This document shows positions 21,170 to 30,669 of a stretch of DNA of 49,371 nt, one piece after another; positions within the stretch are counted from its first letter, which is position 1, and every line of letters begins with the position of its first letter. The notes beneath the pieces are model-generated. The model saw nothing but the letters and a program-made list of their open reading frames with translations, did no database searches and was not told the origin of the DNA. The translations under genes were made by a program, and so were the position numbers. Source of the DNA: Holosporales bacterium (lineage in GTDB: Bacteria; Pseudomonadota; Alphaproteobacteria; RUG11792); the NCBI GenBank assembly GCA_031270735.1, contig JAISWU010000010.1, forward strand, positions 1 through 49,371. Direction: 5' to 3'.

Positions 21170-21586
21170 TCAATACGAGAGATTGAAGAATATATGATTT
21201 CCAATCACCGCGACTGGTTGTTTGTTGACTGACCAATACGGTGGTGAACGCATGCGCACACTGTAGTAGTGAGTCGCTCCGTTTGTGGCATCTGTCTGGA
21301 GGTCTCCGCAGAGTAGCTTGCCTGCGATGGTGAAGCATTTTTCGTAGATTGCATCAGAGGGTCGTACGTTCTCTATGACCCTCCTGTTTGGGTCGTTTTT
21401 GTTCCAGCATGAGAACTGGTATGGCTTCAGGCACTCTGTAACTACGCTTTCACCCGATCTCTTTGCGCGGTTCATGATGACGTTGCCGATTGCGATGAGG
21501 GAGTCAAGTCCTCCATTTGGAAGGCGGTACTCTCCGCGAGCCTCACCATATATCGTCTTCGCCATGATCTCTATGTCTCTATCCAT
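21170..21586 (-). CDS. Cell wall hydrolase, SleB/Hydrolase_2-like
   Basis: MAKTIYGEARGEY...LIAIGNVIMNRAKR...FSCWNKNDPNR...GDLQTDATNGATHYYSVRMRSPPYW. Confidence 0.85.
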   Translation of the reverse strand: MDRDIEIMAKTIYGEARGEYRLPNGGLDSLIAIGNVIMNRAKRSGESVVTECLKPYQFSCWNKNDPNRRVIENVRPSDAIYEKCFTIAGKLLCGDLQTDATNGATHYYSVRMRSPPYWSVNKQPVAVIGNHIFFNLSY

Positions 21587-22394
21587 CGCCTGCCTCCTTT
21601 CTGAATGTAATCTGGAAGATATCAGATGTTAGGGTTTCCTTGATTGCTGCCACTGATTTGTAAGTGGTATTGCAATCTGGGATGGAGAGCTGGATGCTAC
21701 CATTGCAGATGTCATCCTCCAGTGTTGAGAGTGAGTCATCTGAAACTCCAGGGGCTAGTGTTACCTTTCTCAATCTCAATGCGTCGCTAGCAGATATGAT
21801 GCTTATGTACGGCTTAGCTTGGTAGCCGGTGCCTACATAAAATAGGTACGGCTGTATATCGGCTAGTTTGATGCCACTGAAGTAACTCCCTGCGAAGCTA
21901 TGGGCTCGGGATTTGGTATGGATGATTCCAGTTTCCTGTGCGTCATGGTCCACGAAATTTTCTACGTTTGTGGATGATGCTTGGGTTTGGAAGTGCTTGG
22001 TGTATATGACATTGTTTTCCGAGATGTATCTCTGCCACCTTGAATCGGGGGTTCCAAACTCAGGAAGTATGTCGAGAGCTGTGATCGAGAGTTTCGACAC
22101 GAATCCGGTCATGTTGAGTGATGACCCGTCGTAGAGGTGGTATGACAGTGTTTTCACATTGCCATTGCTCTTCTCCTTGTACCGCGCTGAGACTACGACA
22201 TCCGTAAATGCAGCGTGTGCAGACATTGAACACAGAAGCTTGATATGTTCTGGAGAGTCATCATTGAAAATGTCATCAAGTAGTTCGCTGTCTCCTATCA
22301 TTAGGTTTGTCCCTTCTCTGTCGATGTCTGTGAAGCCACCTATGAATGGGTTCCCGAGGAGCCTTGTCCTTGGTCGTCTGCTAGTTCTTATCAT
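21579..22394 (-). CDS. Putative phage/GTA tail-associated protein
   Basis: RBS GGAGG upstream of MIRTSRRPRTRLLGNPF; overlaps sleB and sits next to other phage-like genes. Assigned by context only. Confidence 0.4.
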   Translation of the reverse strand: MIRTSRRPRTRLLGNPFIGGFTDIDREGTNLMIGDSELLDDIFNDDSPEHIKLLCSMSAHAAFTDVVVSARYKEKSNGNVKTLSYHLYDGSSLNMTGFVSKLSITALDILPEFGTPDSRWQRYISENNVIYTKHFQTQASSTNVENFVDHDAQETGIIHTKSRAHSFAGSYFSGIKLADIQPYLFYVGTGYQAKPYISIISASDALRLRKVTLAPGVSDDSLSTLEDDICNGSIQLSIPDCNTTYKSVAAIKETLTSDIFQITFRKEAGDG

Positions 22395-22416
22395 TGTTGT
22401 ATGTCCTCCTTGTTGT

Positions 22417-23907
22417 TTAGTGCAGAGACATCTGCACTGGATCCAGCGCGATAGTTCTCTTTTCACAGTGCTGTGTCTTGAGTGGTTTCAGGATGATCTG
22501 GATCCTTGTTTGATTCTCGGTTAGGAAGTTTGAGATGAGGCGCCTGTAGTTACCACTTGTTATCCTGTTGAGGCGTCTCTGCTCGGAAATGTACCCCACG
22601 AGCTTCTCATATTGTGTATCACTCTCATTCTGGACGACTATGTCGTGGATCACATCATCGATGCGTGGGCTAACAACTTCTACATCATCTAGGCATACCG
22701 GGTGTATGGGTATATCTGAGGCTAATGTGTTTTCGAAGCCTCTTGCCATTATCTTGATACGGTGCTCAAACGGAGATATCTTGCGTTCGATCCCGGTGAT
22801 CTTGCAGGTGATTCCTTTGATTGATATCCAGTGTGTGCAGTCTAGATTTGTAGTAGTGTTGTCAGTGTCGACGATATCACATGAGATCTCGATATTTCGC
22901 ATTGATAGGGCAATATACGCACCAACTGACCTCTGGATCTCATCGAGGATCATGCGTCCATTTTTGGAACGGAAGAAGCTGTGGCAATTGTCATCATCTA
23001 CATACTCCTGCACGTTCTTGAGGTTGATCCGCATAAACTTCTTGTTGGCCCTTGTGACACGCTGATTTAGTACAGTCATTGTTAGAGTCTCAGTCATGAA
23101 CTGGTCGTAATCCCATGCAACGCCAAGTCTGCTATCGAATGAGTAGCGTTTGAGAGTTAGCTTTGGGATATCGTCCGCAATCACGATTGGTGGTAGTGAT
23201 AGCTCGTCATTCTTAGTCAGCCTCGATGTAGAAACAAAATACCTCGTGGGTCTAGCGTTACTGGCGAGGTGATCTCCGAATCGAGGCCAGGAGTCTATTA
23301 GTTTCCTCGGTGTCAGAGTGTTGACTTTGCTAAGTCGGAATCTGTTGCCGATCTGAGATGACAGTGTAATACTGCCGCTTCGCTTTGAAATCCACGAGCA
23401 TAGAATCTCTAGATTCATCTCTCCTATCTGCATGTCTTTCAACCGCCTGATTTTCAGGGAATCGGCTACGATCCTATTATCGAGGGATGGAATACGACCA
23501 GGCTGCTTGGTTAGCAGGCTAGAAGTACGTATCTCCCCGGTCCTCAAAATTTCATTGGATGAAGCTGATACGAATAAATCTGGGTTCTCAGCTCTAAATC
23601 TGCCTATTACATCATCTGGTGATAATTGATTGTCCTGAGGAGGATCGTTTCCGGCAGCGGAAAGCTCTACAGACACAGTATCTGTGTCTACTACAAATGC
23701 TGTGATAATTCCATTGAAGAACGTGATTCCATCTCGGATGATCCTACATGTGTCGAATTGTTTGAGGCGTTCATGATCCTGTATATCATACTCAATGATA
23801 GCCCTCGGGATCTTTCCCTCCTGCTCTATGATTTGAAGGTTTAGTACATTGTCCATGGCACACTCATCGGTACCTTCGTACGTGCCGTATATGCATTGTA
23901 TTTTCAT
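22417..23907 (-). CDS. Putative phage/GTA tail or baseplate-hub-like protein
   Basis: RBS GGAG before MKIQCIYGTYEGTDECAMDNVLNLQIIEQEGKIPRAIIEYDIQDHERLKQFDTCRIIRDGITFFNGII; hub-like N-terminus in a phage gene string. Confidence 0.5.
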   Translation of the reverse strand: MKIQCIYGTYEGTDECAMDNVLNLQIIEQEGKIPRAIIEYDIQDHERLKQFDTCRIIRDGITFFNGIITAFVVDTDTVSVELSAAGNDPPQDNQLSPDDVIGRFRAENPDLFVSASSNEILRTGEIRTSSLLTKQPGRIPSLDNRIVADSLKIRRLKDMQIGEMNLEILCSWISKRSGSITLSSQIGNRFRLSKVNTLTPRKLIDSWPRFGDHLASNARPTRYFVSTSRLTKNDELSLPPIVIADDIPKLTLKRYSFDSRLGVAWDYDQFMTETLTMTVLNQRVTRANKKFMRINLKNVQEYVDDDNCHSFFRSKNGRMILDEIQRSVGAYIALSMRNIEISCDIVDTDNTTTNLDCTHWISIKGITCKITGIERKISPFEHRIKIMARGFENTLASDIPIHPVCLDDVEVVSPRIDDVIHDIVVQNESDTQYEKLVGYISEQRRLNRITSGNYRRLISNFLTENQTRIQIILKPLKTQHCEKRTIALDPVQMSLH

Positions 23908-24157
23908 AAGATTAACTCCTTTCAAAAGTTATGATGTTGATTGTTAATAAAACTACCGGGGAGAGCGAAATGCTTCCGCGGCTGGGTTTCGGTATTCTAC
24001 GTAGATCAGGGGCAGCTCATTTGCTACCTCTAATATCAGGTTAAGTTACCTGTAGCAGTACTGTCAAAAAAAATTTACGCCCATAAGCCCATAGGGGCTA
24101 TAATCATTGTAGGCGTGTGGCGTATGTCACTTGTCGAGACCGGCGCTCGCCGGTGTT

Positions 24158-24233
24158 GTCTCCTTCGTCTAGGGGTCTAGGACACCGCCCTTTCACGGCG
24201 GCAACACGGGTTCAAATCCCGTAGGAGACGCCA
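24158..24233 (+). tRNA. tRNA-Glu(TTC), CCA encoded
   Basis: GTCTCCT...CCGCC-CTTTCAC-GGCGG...GGTTCAAATCC...AGGAGACGCCA cloverleaf. Confidence 0.97.
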
Positions 24234-24242
24234 GCTTATTTC

Positions 24243-25415
24243 TCAGCCTATCTCTGAGACGTCTGATCCAGGGAATCTGGCCAGTATCTTCTGTACTAAA
24301 TTATAGGAGTTATCCGCTGTAGGTTGATCTTTGATCATCAGGTCCTCAATTTTGGGGAATGACGCCGTATGGGCGAGAATTACGATGGCCGCAATCAGCA
24401 CGTGCTCCGGGTGCTCAGCGCTCTTCATGTTCTCGGTTTGCTTCAACAGGATTTGCCATAGATACAGTAGGTTCGATAGTTTTTTATCCCTCTTCCTCAC
24501 GTGCTCAGTTATCCTCTTATATAGTGTAGATTGTAGGCTGCTGAAAAGAGTGAAAGGAGCACAGCCGCTGGCAATAACATGTTCGGTAAGTTGCGTGGCA
24601 TCGCTGGGATTGCCAGTAATCACAAAATCTAGAATTGCATCGACATCGCACTGTCTTGCCCCGCCAATGGTCTTTATGACTGTGTCGGAGGTTATGCTTC
24701 CTTCCTTGTACGACAGCATGATGATCTGATCTAGCATCGACAGGGCGTCCCTCACTGATCCTCCCGACTCTGTCGCAACTATCTCTGCCGCTTCAGCCTC
24801 CATCGTGAATCCTTCTTTGTTGGCTATATCAAGTACGTGCTCTGCTAATTTGGCTGTTGGGATTGGATTCAGCTGGAAGGTCATACATCTCGACAACACA
24901 GTCTCAGGTACCTTGCTGAGCTCGGTAGTCGCGAAGATAAATTTCACGTGAGGTGGTGGTTCTTCAAGGGTTTTGAGGAGGGCATTAAACGCACTTTTGG
25001 AGAGCATATGAACCTCATCAATGATGAAGATCTTGGATTTCCCAAGCACAGGTACGTACTGCGTTGATTCCACGATCTCTCTGATATCATCCACACCTGT
25101 GCGACTGGCAGCATCGAATTCCATGACATCCATGTGATTGTCGTTGTCTATAGCGATGCAGGATTTACAGGTACCGCACGGCGATGACGTTGGTCGTGAT
25201 GGATCATTGTTACCAACACAACTGAGACACCTAGCCAATATCCTGGCGGTCGTCGTTTTCCCGATTCCCCTGATGCCGTGGAACAAGAACGCGTGCGGCA
25301 CCTTGTTCTCATTAAGGCATGTCCTAATGAACTGAGCCATGACCTCTTGTCCGATGAGATCATCAAGATTCTTAGGCCTGTACTTCCTGCTTAAAACTAC
25401 GTAATGACCAGACAC
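24243..25415 (-). CDS. dnaX: DNA polymerase III gamma subunit (short DnaX)
   Basis: SRKYRPKNLDDLIGQE; HAFLFHGIRGIGKTTTARILARCL; zinc module CVG..C..CKSC; IIDEVHMLSKSAFNALLKTLEEPP; 390 aa only. Confidence 0.95.
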   Translation of the reverse strand: MSGHYVVLSRKYRPKNLDDLIGQEVMAQFIRTCLNENKVPHAFLFHGIRGIGKTTTARILARCLSCVGNNDPSRPTSSPCGTCKSCIAIDNDNHMDVMEFDAASRTGVDDIREIVESTQYVPVLGKSKIFIIDEVHMLSKSAFNALLKTLEEPPPHVKFIFATTELSKVPETVLSRCMTFQLNPIPTAKLAEHVLDIANKEGFTMEAEAAEIVATESGGSVRDALSMLDQIIMLSYKEGSITSDTVIKTIGGARQCDVDAILDFVITGNPSDATQLTEHVIASGCAPFTLFSSLQSTLYKRITEHVRKRDKKLSNLLYLWQILLKQTENMKSAEHPEHVLIAAIVILAHTASFPKIEDLMIKDQPTADNSYNLVQKILARFPGSDVSEIG

Positions 25416-25522
25416 TGCGACTCCTACTAGCTACTGCTAAACTTGCTAGTGATGTTACCACAAAGGATATCACGATTGTGATGGGCGAGAGAATAGTCCC
25501 CCGCCCATCAGCCAACCGCAAA

Positions 25523-25555
25523 ACCACCGAGGTACGTGTATCGTATCTCGGTGGT
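25523..25555 (-). terminator. Intrinsic terminator downstream of the acidic secreted orphan
   Basis: ACCACCGAGATACG-ATACA-CGTACCTCGGTGGT followed by TTTT on the minus strand. Confidence 0.75.
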
Positions 25556-25587
25556 GACTGGAGTTGACGGTGGGTCGGGGGATGCTT

Positions 25588-26763
25588 CTAGTGGTCGCCC
25601 GCTCTCTGTCGTGGCAGCTGCAGCCTTATATAGCGGCTTGCGTGCGTCCGACGCTCCTCCTTGGACCCGAATAGAGCTGTTCCTTGTTCGTGTATTTGTT
25701 CATGGTGATCCCCGTCGGCGGCTTGGGTCACGAAGTTCTCCGCCTCCTCGCTGGCAGGTACGAATGCCTCTATTGTGGCCCAGTCCCGTGTTTCCGGCCC
25801 TCCGATTTTCTCGGTACGCTCCCACTCGTATGTTGTGTATCCTCCCATTGCGCTATTCCAGGTCAATCCAGCCGCTTTCCCGCCTTCGTCTACTAAGCAG
25901 TGGTACATTACGGGTTCCATTGCCCTATGCAGCAGCCACTCGTGCATGAACTTCATCGACCCATTCGGTAACCTTTCGTATTCTATGTGTATCGCAATGC
26001 CTGCGTTATACTCTGTGTTTCTTGCCCCCATATCTATCAGGTCCTCAGGGAGGTCATCTCCTACGCCTCCTGGGATGCTTAGCAGCATCATCGATATCGC
26101 TGTGTATAGGCATCTAGTTGCCGACATGTCGGCGTTGAGGCTCTCTATGCAGTGCCATGCTATTTGCCCGACGCGTATGCCTCGGTAGTGGGGAGCCATT
26201 ACTGCAAGTATATCTGCATTGGGTTCACTGTCGCCGCCAGTCGTTGGTACTTTCGCGATCGCGCTCTCCAATGCACTCAGCCTTGACCGTATGCTGTCGT
26301 CTCCTTCTTCTACCCACCACATTAGCTTCCTCACATTGCGGTGCATCCCATCTATCGACTTCTTGGTGGGGAGATCTCCTGCCAACGTCACTAACGTCTC
26401 TTCCCTTGCTATTCCTCCCTCCGTGCTACCTAGCCCCTGTAACACCTTACATGTCTTCCTACTTAACCTCTCATAACTCTCTATCAATTCCTCCAATCTT
26501 CCTATCCGATGTGCTTGCCTTGCTACTACACCTTGCATCTCTAGTACATGATCACCTACTCCCCTCTCTACTACACCATCTATATCTACCTCATCTATCT
26601 CCCCTACCTCATCACCTGTGATATCCCTATCACCTGTGGTATCAGCAACTAATGGTTCTATCCTCTCTCTCTCTAGGTTTCCACCATGTTCATGGTACTC
26701 ACCTCCTCTTACTACACCTGCTCCTACCATCACCATTGATGATAGTAGTACTAACTTATTCAT
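25588..26763 (-). CDS. Secreted orphan with acidic low-complexity N-region and coiled-coil-like segment
   Basis: MNKLVLLSSMVMVGAGVVRG signal; DTTGDRDITGDEVGEIDEVDIDG; terminator and TTAA-N7-TTAA box flank it. Confidence 0.7.
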   Translation of the reverse strand: MNKLVLLSSMVMVGAGVVRGGEYHEHGGNLERERIEPLVADTTGDRDITGDEVGEIDEVDIDGVVERGVGDHVLEMQGVVARQAHRIGRLEELIESYERLSRKTCKVLQGLGSTEGGIAREETLVTLAGDLPTKKSIDGMHRNVRKLMWWVEEGDDSIRSRLSALESAIAKVPTTGGDSEPNADILAVMAPHYRGIRVGQIAWHCIESLNADMSATRCLYTAISMMLLSIPGGVGDDLPEDLIDMGARNTEYNAGIAIHIEYERLPNGSMKFMHEWLLHRAMEPVMYHCLVDEGGKAAGLTWNSAMGGYTTYEWERTEKIGGPETRDWATIEAFVPASEEAENFVTQAADGDHHEQIHEQGTALFGSKEERRTHASRYIRLQLPRQRAGDH

Positions 26764-26814
26764 TGGGTCTTCCTCCCCATATAGATTCTTATGTATATGA
26801 TAAGGGGGGAAAGG

Positions 26815-26829
26815 TTAAGGAAACGTTAA
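26815..26829. promoter_or_regulatory. CtrA-type box TTAA-N7-TTAA upstream of the acidic secreted orphan
   Basis: TTAA ggaaacg TTAA, about 55 bp upstream of the start at 26763. Confidence 0.6.
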
Positions 26830-26872
26830 TAGGTGAATTTTTTTTTAGGTCAGGGAATGGGGGGGAAGATGG

Positions 26873-27808
26873 TTACATGTTCACCACGATGTAGAGGAGT
26901 AGGATTGGGGTGATGTACAGAAGTGATATCTTGATCATCTGGTCTTGCCGTAGCCTTGGCAAGATGGCACGTATGAGAATCACAGAGCATGCGATTGATA
27001 ATGATTTGACTATGAGGATCGGTATGTGCCATTCTGACATAGGGGATGCCCCACACATGAATACCGTAGAGATTAACGATGACGCGAACAGAAGGTTTAG
27101 ATAATCTGCGAGGTAGATCATGGCAAACATTATGCCGCCGTACTCGACGTATGCACCAGCTACGATTTCTGATTCTGCCTCTACAAAGTCAAATGGACAT
27201 CTAGACATACCCATGAGCATTACCACGTAGAATATCGCTCCAAGTGGCAACATCATAGGGACCATTGACGGACGGTAGTGCATGCATGCTATGTCCATCA
27301 AGCTAATGTTCTTTGTTACGATTGTGATCGCTACCACGGTTAGCATTAGCGGTAAGTTTGCTCCGAGGAGTTGCATGTATGCCCTAGTTCCACCGATCAC
27401 GCCGTACTTCGATCGTGAAGCCAGTCCGATCAGTATCTCTGCAAACGCGATAATGGCGTGACACAACAGGACAATCAGTAGTCCGTGTCTACATGAGATA
27501 TCACTAGTGATTGGTATGATTGCAAACTGGGCAAGTGATGTAGAGAACAGCAGCACGACCCCAAGTATCCCGCGCGATGTGCATTGCCTCAATGAATCTC
27601 TCTTAAACATTAGCTTCAGCGCATCGGCGAGTGGTTGCAGAAGCCCAAAGGGACCGCACTTGCTTGGTCCGATCCGTAGCTGTATCCTTGCAATCAACTT
27701 GCGTTCCAAGAGTGACATAAATGCTGCTACGACTATGCAGCACAGATACAGCACCAGAATCGTGGTGACAGGAGCCATCACTAATCCGTGAGCAAAGCCG
27801 GCAACCAC
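26873..27808 (-). CDS. nuoH: NADH-quinone oxidoreductase subunit H
   Basis: ERKLIARIQLRIGPSKCGPFGLLQPLADALKLMFKRD; PFDFVEAESEIVAGAYVEYGGIMFAMIYLADYLNL. Confidence 0.97.
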   Translation of the reverse strand: MVAGFAHGLVMAPVTTILVLYLCCIVVAAFMSLLERKLIARIQLRIGPSKCGPFGLLQPLADALKLMFKRDSLRQCTSRGILGVVLLFSTSLAQFAIIPITSDISCRHGLLIVLLCHAIIAFAEILIGLASRSKYGVIGGTRAYMQLLGANLPLMLTVVAITIVTKNISLMDIACMHYRPSMVPMMLPLGAIFYVVMLMGMSRCPFDFVEAESEIVAGAYVEYGGIMFAMIYLADYLNLLFASSLISTVFMCGASPMSEWHIPILIVKSLSIACSVILIRAILPRLRQDQMIKISLLYITPILLLYIVVNM

Positions 27809-29118
27809 GTCGGACTTGAGGCATCAAGTTTGGTATCGACAAGTCTCGTGTGGCGTCCTGTGATATCCACAACTGCGATCTTAGATTTCGTTCCACGGGT
27901 TGTTGCGTGCACTATGTATCGTCCATTTGGTGCCCAGCTTGGCGCCTCCACAAGATCTCCGGTAGCTATTAGTCTTTCACCAGTACCATCAACCTTCATC
28001 ACGCAAATGTAGAATTGTCCCTTATGCTGCTTGGTAAAAGCAATGAGATCACCCCTGGGTGAGTACATCGGTTGCGAGTACTTCCCCTCTCCGTGACTGA
28101 GTCGTTCCACATTGGAACCATCAGCATCCATTCTATATATGGCTTCTCGGCCCTCCCTATCAGATGTGAACATTATGTATTTTCCATCAGGCGAGTAGCT
28201 CGGTGACGTATCTATGCAGCGTAGTGGAGTCAGCTGCCTCATCGCGCCGGTTTCATAGTTAATTTCGAAGAGCGCTGAGTATCCACCTATTGCGATAGCT
28301 AAGACAGCCTTGCCACCATTCGGAGATAACCTAGGAGCATACGACATTTGAACAGGCTTGCCATGGTGCTCGTTACTCAAGGCCTTCAGCTTATCTGAAG
28401 TGAGCATCTGCCTCACTGACTTTGTTTTCACATCGATAGTCTGAGCTGAAGCTCCACGTTGTGCTGGGTTTTTAGCTTTGCTATCGATCACCACACATGC
28501 AATAAGCTGTCCCATTGCTCTCGGGGTAAGATGAAGCTTTTTACCATCCGTCAGTTCCTCCCTGTTCTCCCCATCTTGATCAACAATCACGATCTTAGTA
28601 ACTCTCTCTGTTGTCGGCACTCCTGGAACTGTTTCCACGTACGCGATACGTGTGTTGAAGTACCCGTCTTCGTTCGTGATTCTCTTGAAGATTTGATCGG
28701 CTACATCATGTGCTGCTCTTCTCCTGTCCCGCATCTTTGTTGACGATTTTAAAAGCACAGTGCCGGTGATTGTATCTAACAACGTGAATGTACGTATACT
28801 ACGCATTATCACAAGGTACCTCGCGCCGTTCTGTTTCCAATGTTGCATCTGTGGTTGATCTAACTTAACTGTGCAAGCAGCACACGACTGATTGATCACC
28901 CTAAACAGCCCGGAGCTATCAAGATCTTTTGCTACAATCGAGATTACCTCCTGTACATCGGAATCATCATCTAGCTCTACTATTGCTATTGGCTCCGGCT
29001 CCATATTCCCACCGGCAATCTCTATCTTGATGGCACTCACCGTCGTGACGAATGCACACATAAACAGTACTGCGCTAACTAACTTTCTCAACATGCTCAA
29101 AGACATACATATATCCAT
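27781..29118 (-). CDS. tolB: Tol-Pal system beta-propeller protein TolB
   Basis: IEIAGGNMEPEPIAI; MSYAPRLSPNGGKAVLAI; PSYSPDGKYIMFTSDREGREAIYRMDADGSNVERLSHGEGKYSQPMYSPRGDLIAFT. Confidence 0.95.
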   Translation of the reverse strand: MDICMSLSMLRKLVSAVLFMCAFVTTVSAIKIEIAGGNMEPEPIAIVELDDDSDVQEVISIVAKDLDSSGLFRVINQSCAACTVKLDQPQMQHWKQNGARYLVIMRSIRTFTLLDTITGTVLLKSSTKMRDRRRAAHDVADQIFKRITNEDGYFNTRIAYVETVPGVPTTERVTKIVIVDQDGENREELTDGKKLHLTPRAMGQLIACVVIDSKAKNPAQRGASAQTIDVKTKSVRQMLTSDKLKALSNEHHGKPVQMSYAPRLSPNGGKAVLAIAIGGYSALFEINYETGAMRQLTPLRCIDTSPSYSPDGKYIMFTSDREGREAIYRMDADGSNVERLSHGEGKYSQPMYSPRGDLIAFTKQHKGQFYICVMKVDGTGERLIATGDLVEAPSWAPNGRYIVHATTRGTKSKIAVVDITGRHTRLVDTKLDASSPTWLPALLTD

Positions 29119-29391
29119 CAGTTACTCGCCGTGGATTCTACCATAAATTTGCCAGAGGTACTGGGATCAATTGTGCAGATGACACCCCCTGTGAAGATTG
29201 TAGTGTGTACATGGATAGAGTGTAAGTACTGCTATAGCAAGAGTTTGGAGATGTTGAAGCTGTCTGTTGCTTTGTTGATACATTATTGGAAATCTTCATC
29301 TCAACCGTCTCCCATAGCGCTAGTGTAATTGCAATGCCTATCGGGCCTGTGATACTGTGAAATTGTTTCGCATTTTTGGTATATCAGGCAC

Positions 29392-30666
29392 GTGACTATC
29401 GCTACCAGTCGTAATGGTTCTTCGGCTCTCTTGACGCTCTTCGTCTGTTGGGCTTCTTACCTGTATGTATGTATCATTAGGATGGAACCCAGTGTCCTCA
29501 GTAACAACATTATGGGGGAATTTGAGGTTACTGCGTCGACGTTTGGTGCTATCGTGTCAATGGCATACTTGCCATACATCATCATGCAGATTCCATGCGG
29601 CGTCATCCTTGATAGGGTAGGGGCGAAGACAGTTGTGGTAGTTAGTAATGTTCTGCTCGCTCTGGGGGCGTTCATATTCGGAGCTGCGGACTCCGTTACT
29701 CAACTCAAGATTGGACGCCTAATCATAGGACTTGCCTCATCAGCTGGATTCATATCATGTGGGAAGGTAGTGACTGACTTGTTCCCGTTACCGAAACATT
29801 CGCTACTAATCGGAGTAGGAATGTTCTTAGGGTGCATAGGAGGAATCGCTGGAACATCCCCAACAGCCTGTCTAATCAACATGATCGGGTGGCGCTACAC
29901 AACATTCGTTCTGGCAGCATTCGGCATCATCGTGTCATTGCTCGCAATGCGTTACATGAAGGCCGACGGGAAGCCCAAGAATGATGCAACGGACGCAACG
30001 AGCCACAGCATCATAGACGGGCTGAAGTTGTTAGTGAAAAGCTCACAAGCTTGGATACTGGGACTCTATGGCGCCTTAGCATACCTTCCACTTGGAGCAC
30101 TTGCCGAGGTGTGGATTGTTCCGTTTATGGAACGTAGGTTCTCTATCTCAACGGAGCAAGCAGCTGTTGCCTCAATACTGATATTGGTGGGATATGGACT
30201 CGGAGCAATAGTCGCCGCTAAGGTGGCAGATGTGCTTAAGAGTGGGAAGATGACAGTTGCGATTTTCAGCGCCGCTACAGTGATCTTGTTCTGGGTAGCG
30301 CTGAACAGCGACTCTATTGGGTTTGTTACATGCCTGGTATTGCTGTTTGCAGGAGGGCTTGGCGCTGGGACTAACACCATAGCTTTCGCAATGATATACA
30401 GATGCGTACCAGAGGGCTTCGGAGGTACGTCAGCCGGATTCATGAACTCTGTGGTAATGTCGAGTGTTCCAATCTTTCAGGTCCTATTGGGAACGCTCCT
30501 GGATTTTTTCAGGAACGGCACAGTCGACAATAACGGCGCTCCCGTATATACGGTGGACATATTCCGTGGGGCATTCCTGTTCTTCATCGCAGCTCTGGTC
30601 ATAGCATTCGTGTCAACTCTGTTTATCAAAGAACATAAAGGATCTATGGAAGCGGGTCAGAAGTAA
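29392..30666 (+). CDS. Major facilitator superfamily transporter (GTG start)
   Basis: 12-TM pattern; IIMQIPCGVILDRVGAKTVVVVSN; GRLIIGLASSAGFISCGKVVTDLFP. Confidence 0.9.
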   Translation: MTIATSRNGSSALLTLFVCWASYLYVCIIRMEPSVLSNNIMGEFEVTASTFGAIVSMAYLPYIIMQIPCGVILDRVGAKTVVVVSNVLLALGAFIFGAADSVTQLKIGRLIIGLASSAGFISCGKVVTDLFPLPKHSLLIGVGMFLGCIGGIAGTSPTACLINMIGWRYTTFVLAAFGIIVSLLAMRYMKADGKPKNDATDATSHSIIDGLKLLVKSSQAWILGLYGALAYLPLGALAEVWIVPFMERRFSISTEQAAVASILILVGYGLGAIVAAKVADVLKSGKMTVAIFSAATVILFWVALNSDSIGFVTCLVLLFAGGLGAGTNTIAFAMIYRCVPEGFGGTSAGFMNSVVMSSVPIFQVLLGTLLDFFRNGTVDNNGAPVYTVDIFRGAFLFFIAALVIAFVSTLFIKEHKGSMEAGQK

Positions 30667-30669
30667 AAG

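Noticed and set aside
18192-23907. Intact active prophage
   Set aside because: No integrase, terminase, capsid, repressor or attachment repeats visible; genes are dispersed, so a GTA-like or relic interpretation fits better.
26157-26621. 154-aa plus ORF opposite the acidic secreted orphan
   Set aside because: Leu/Ser-rich antisense product of a purine-biased gene.
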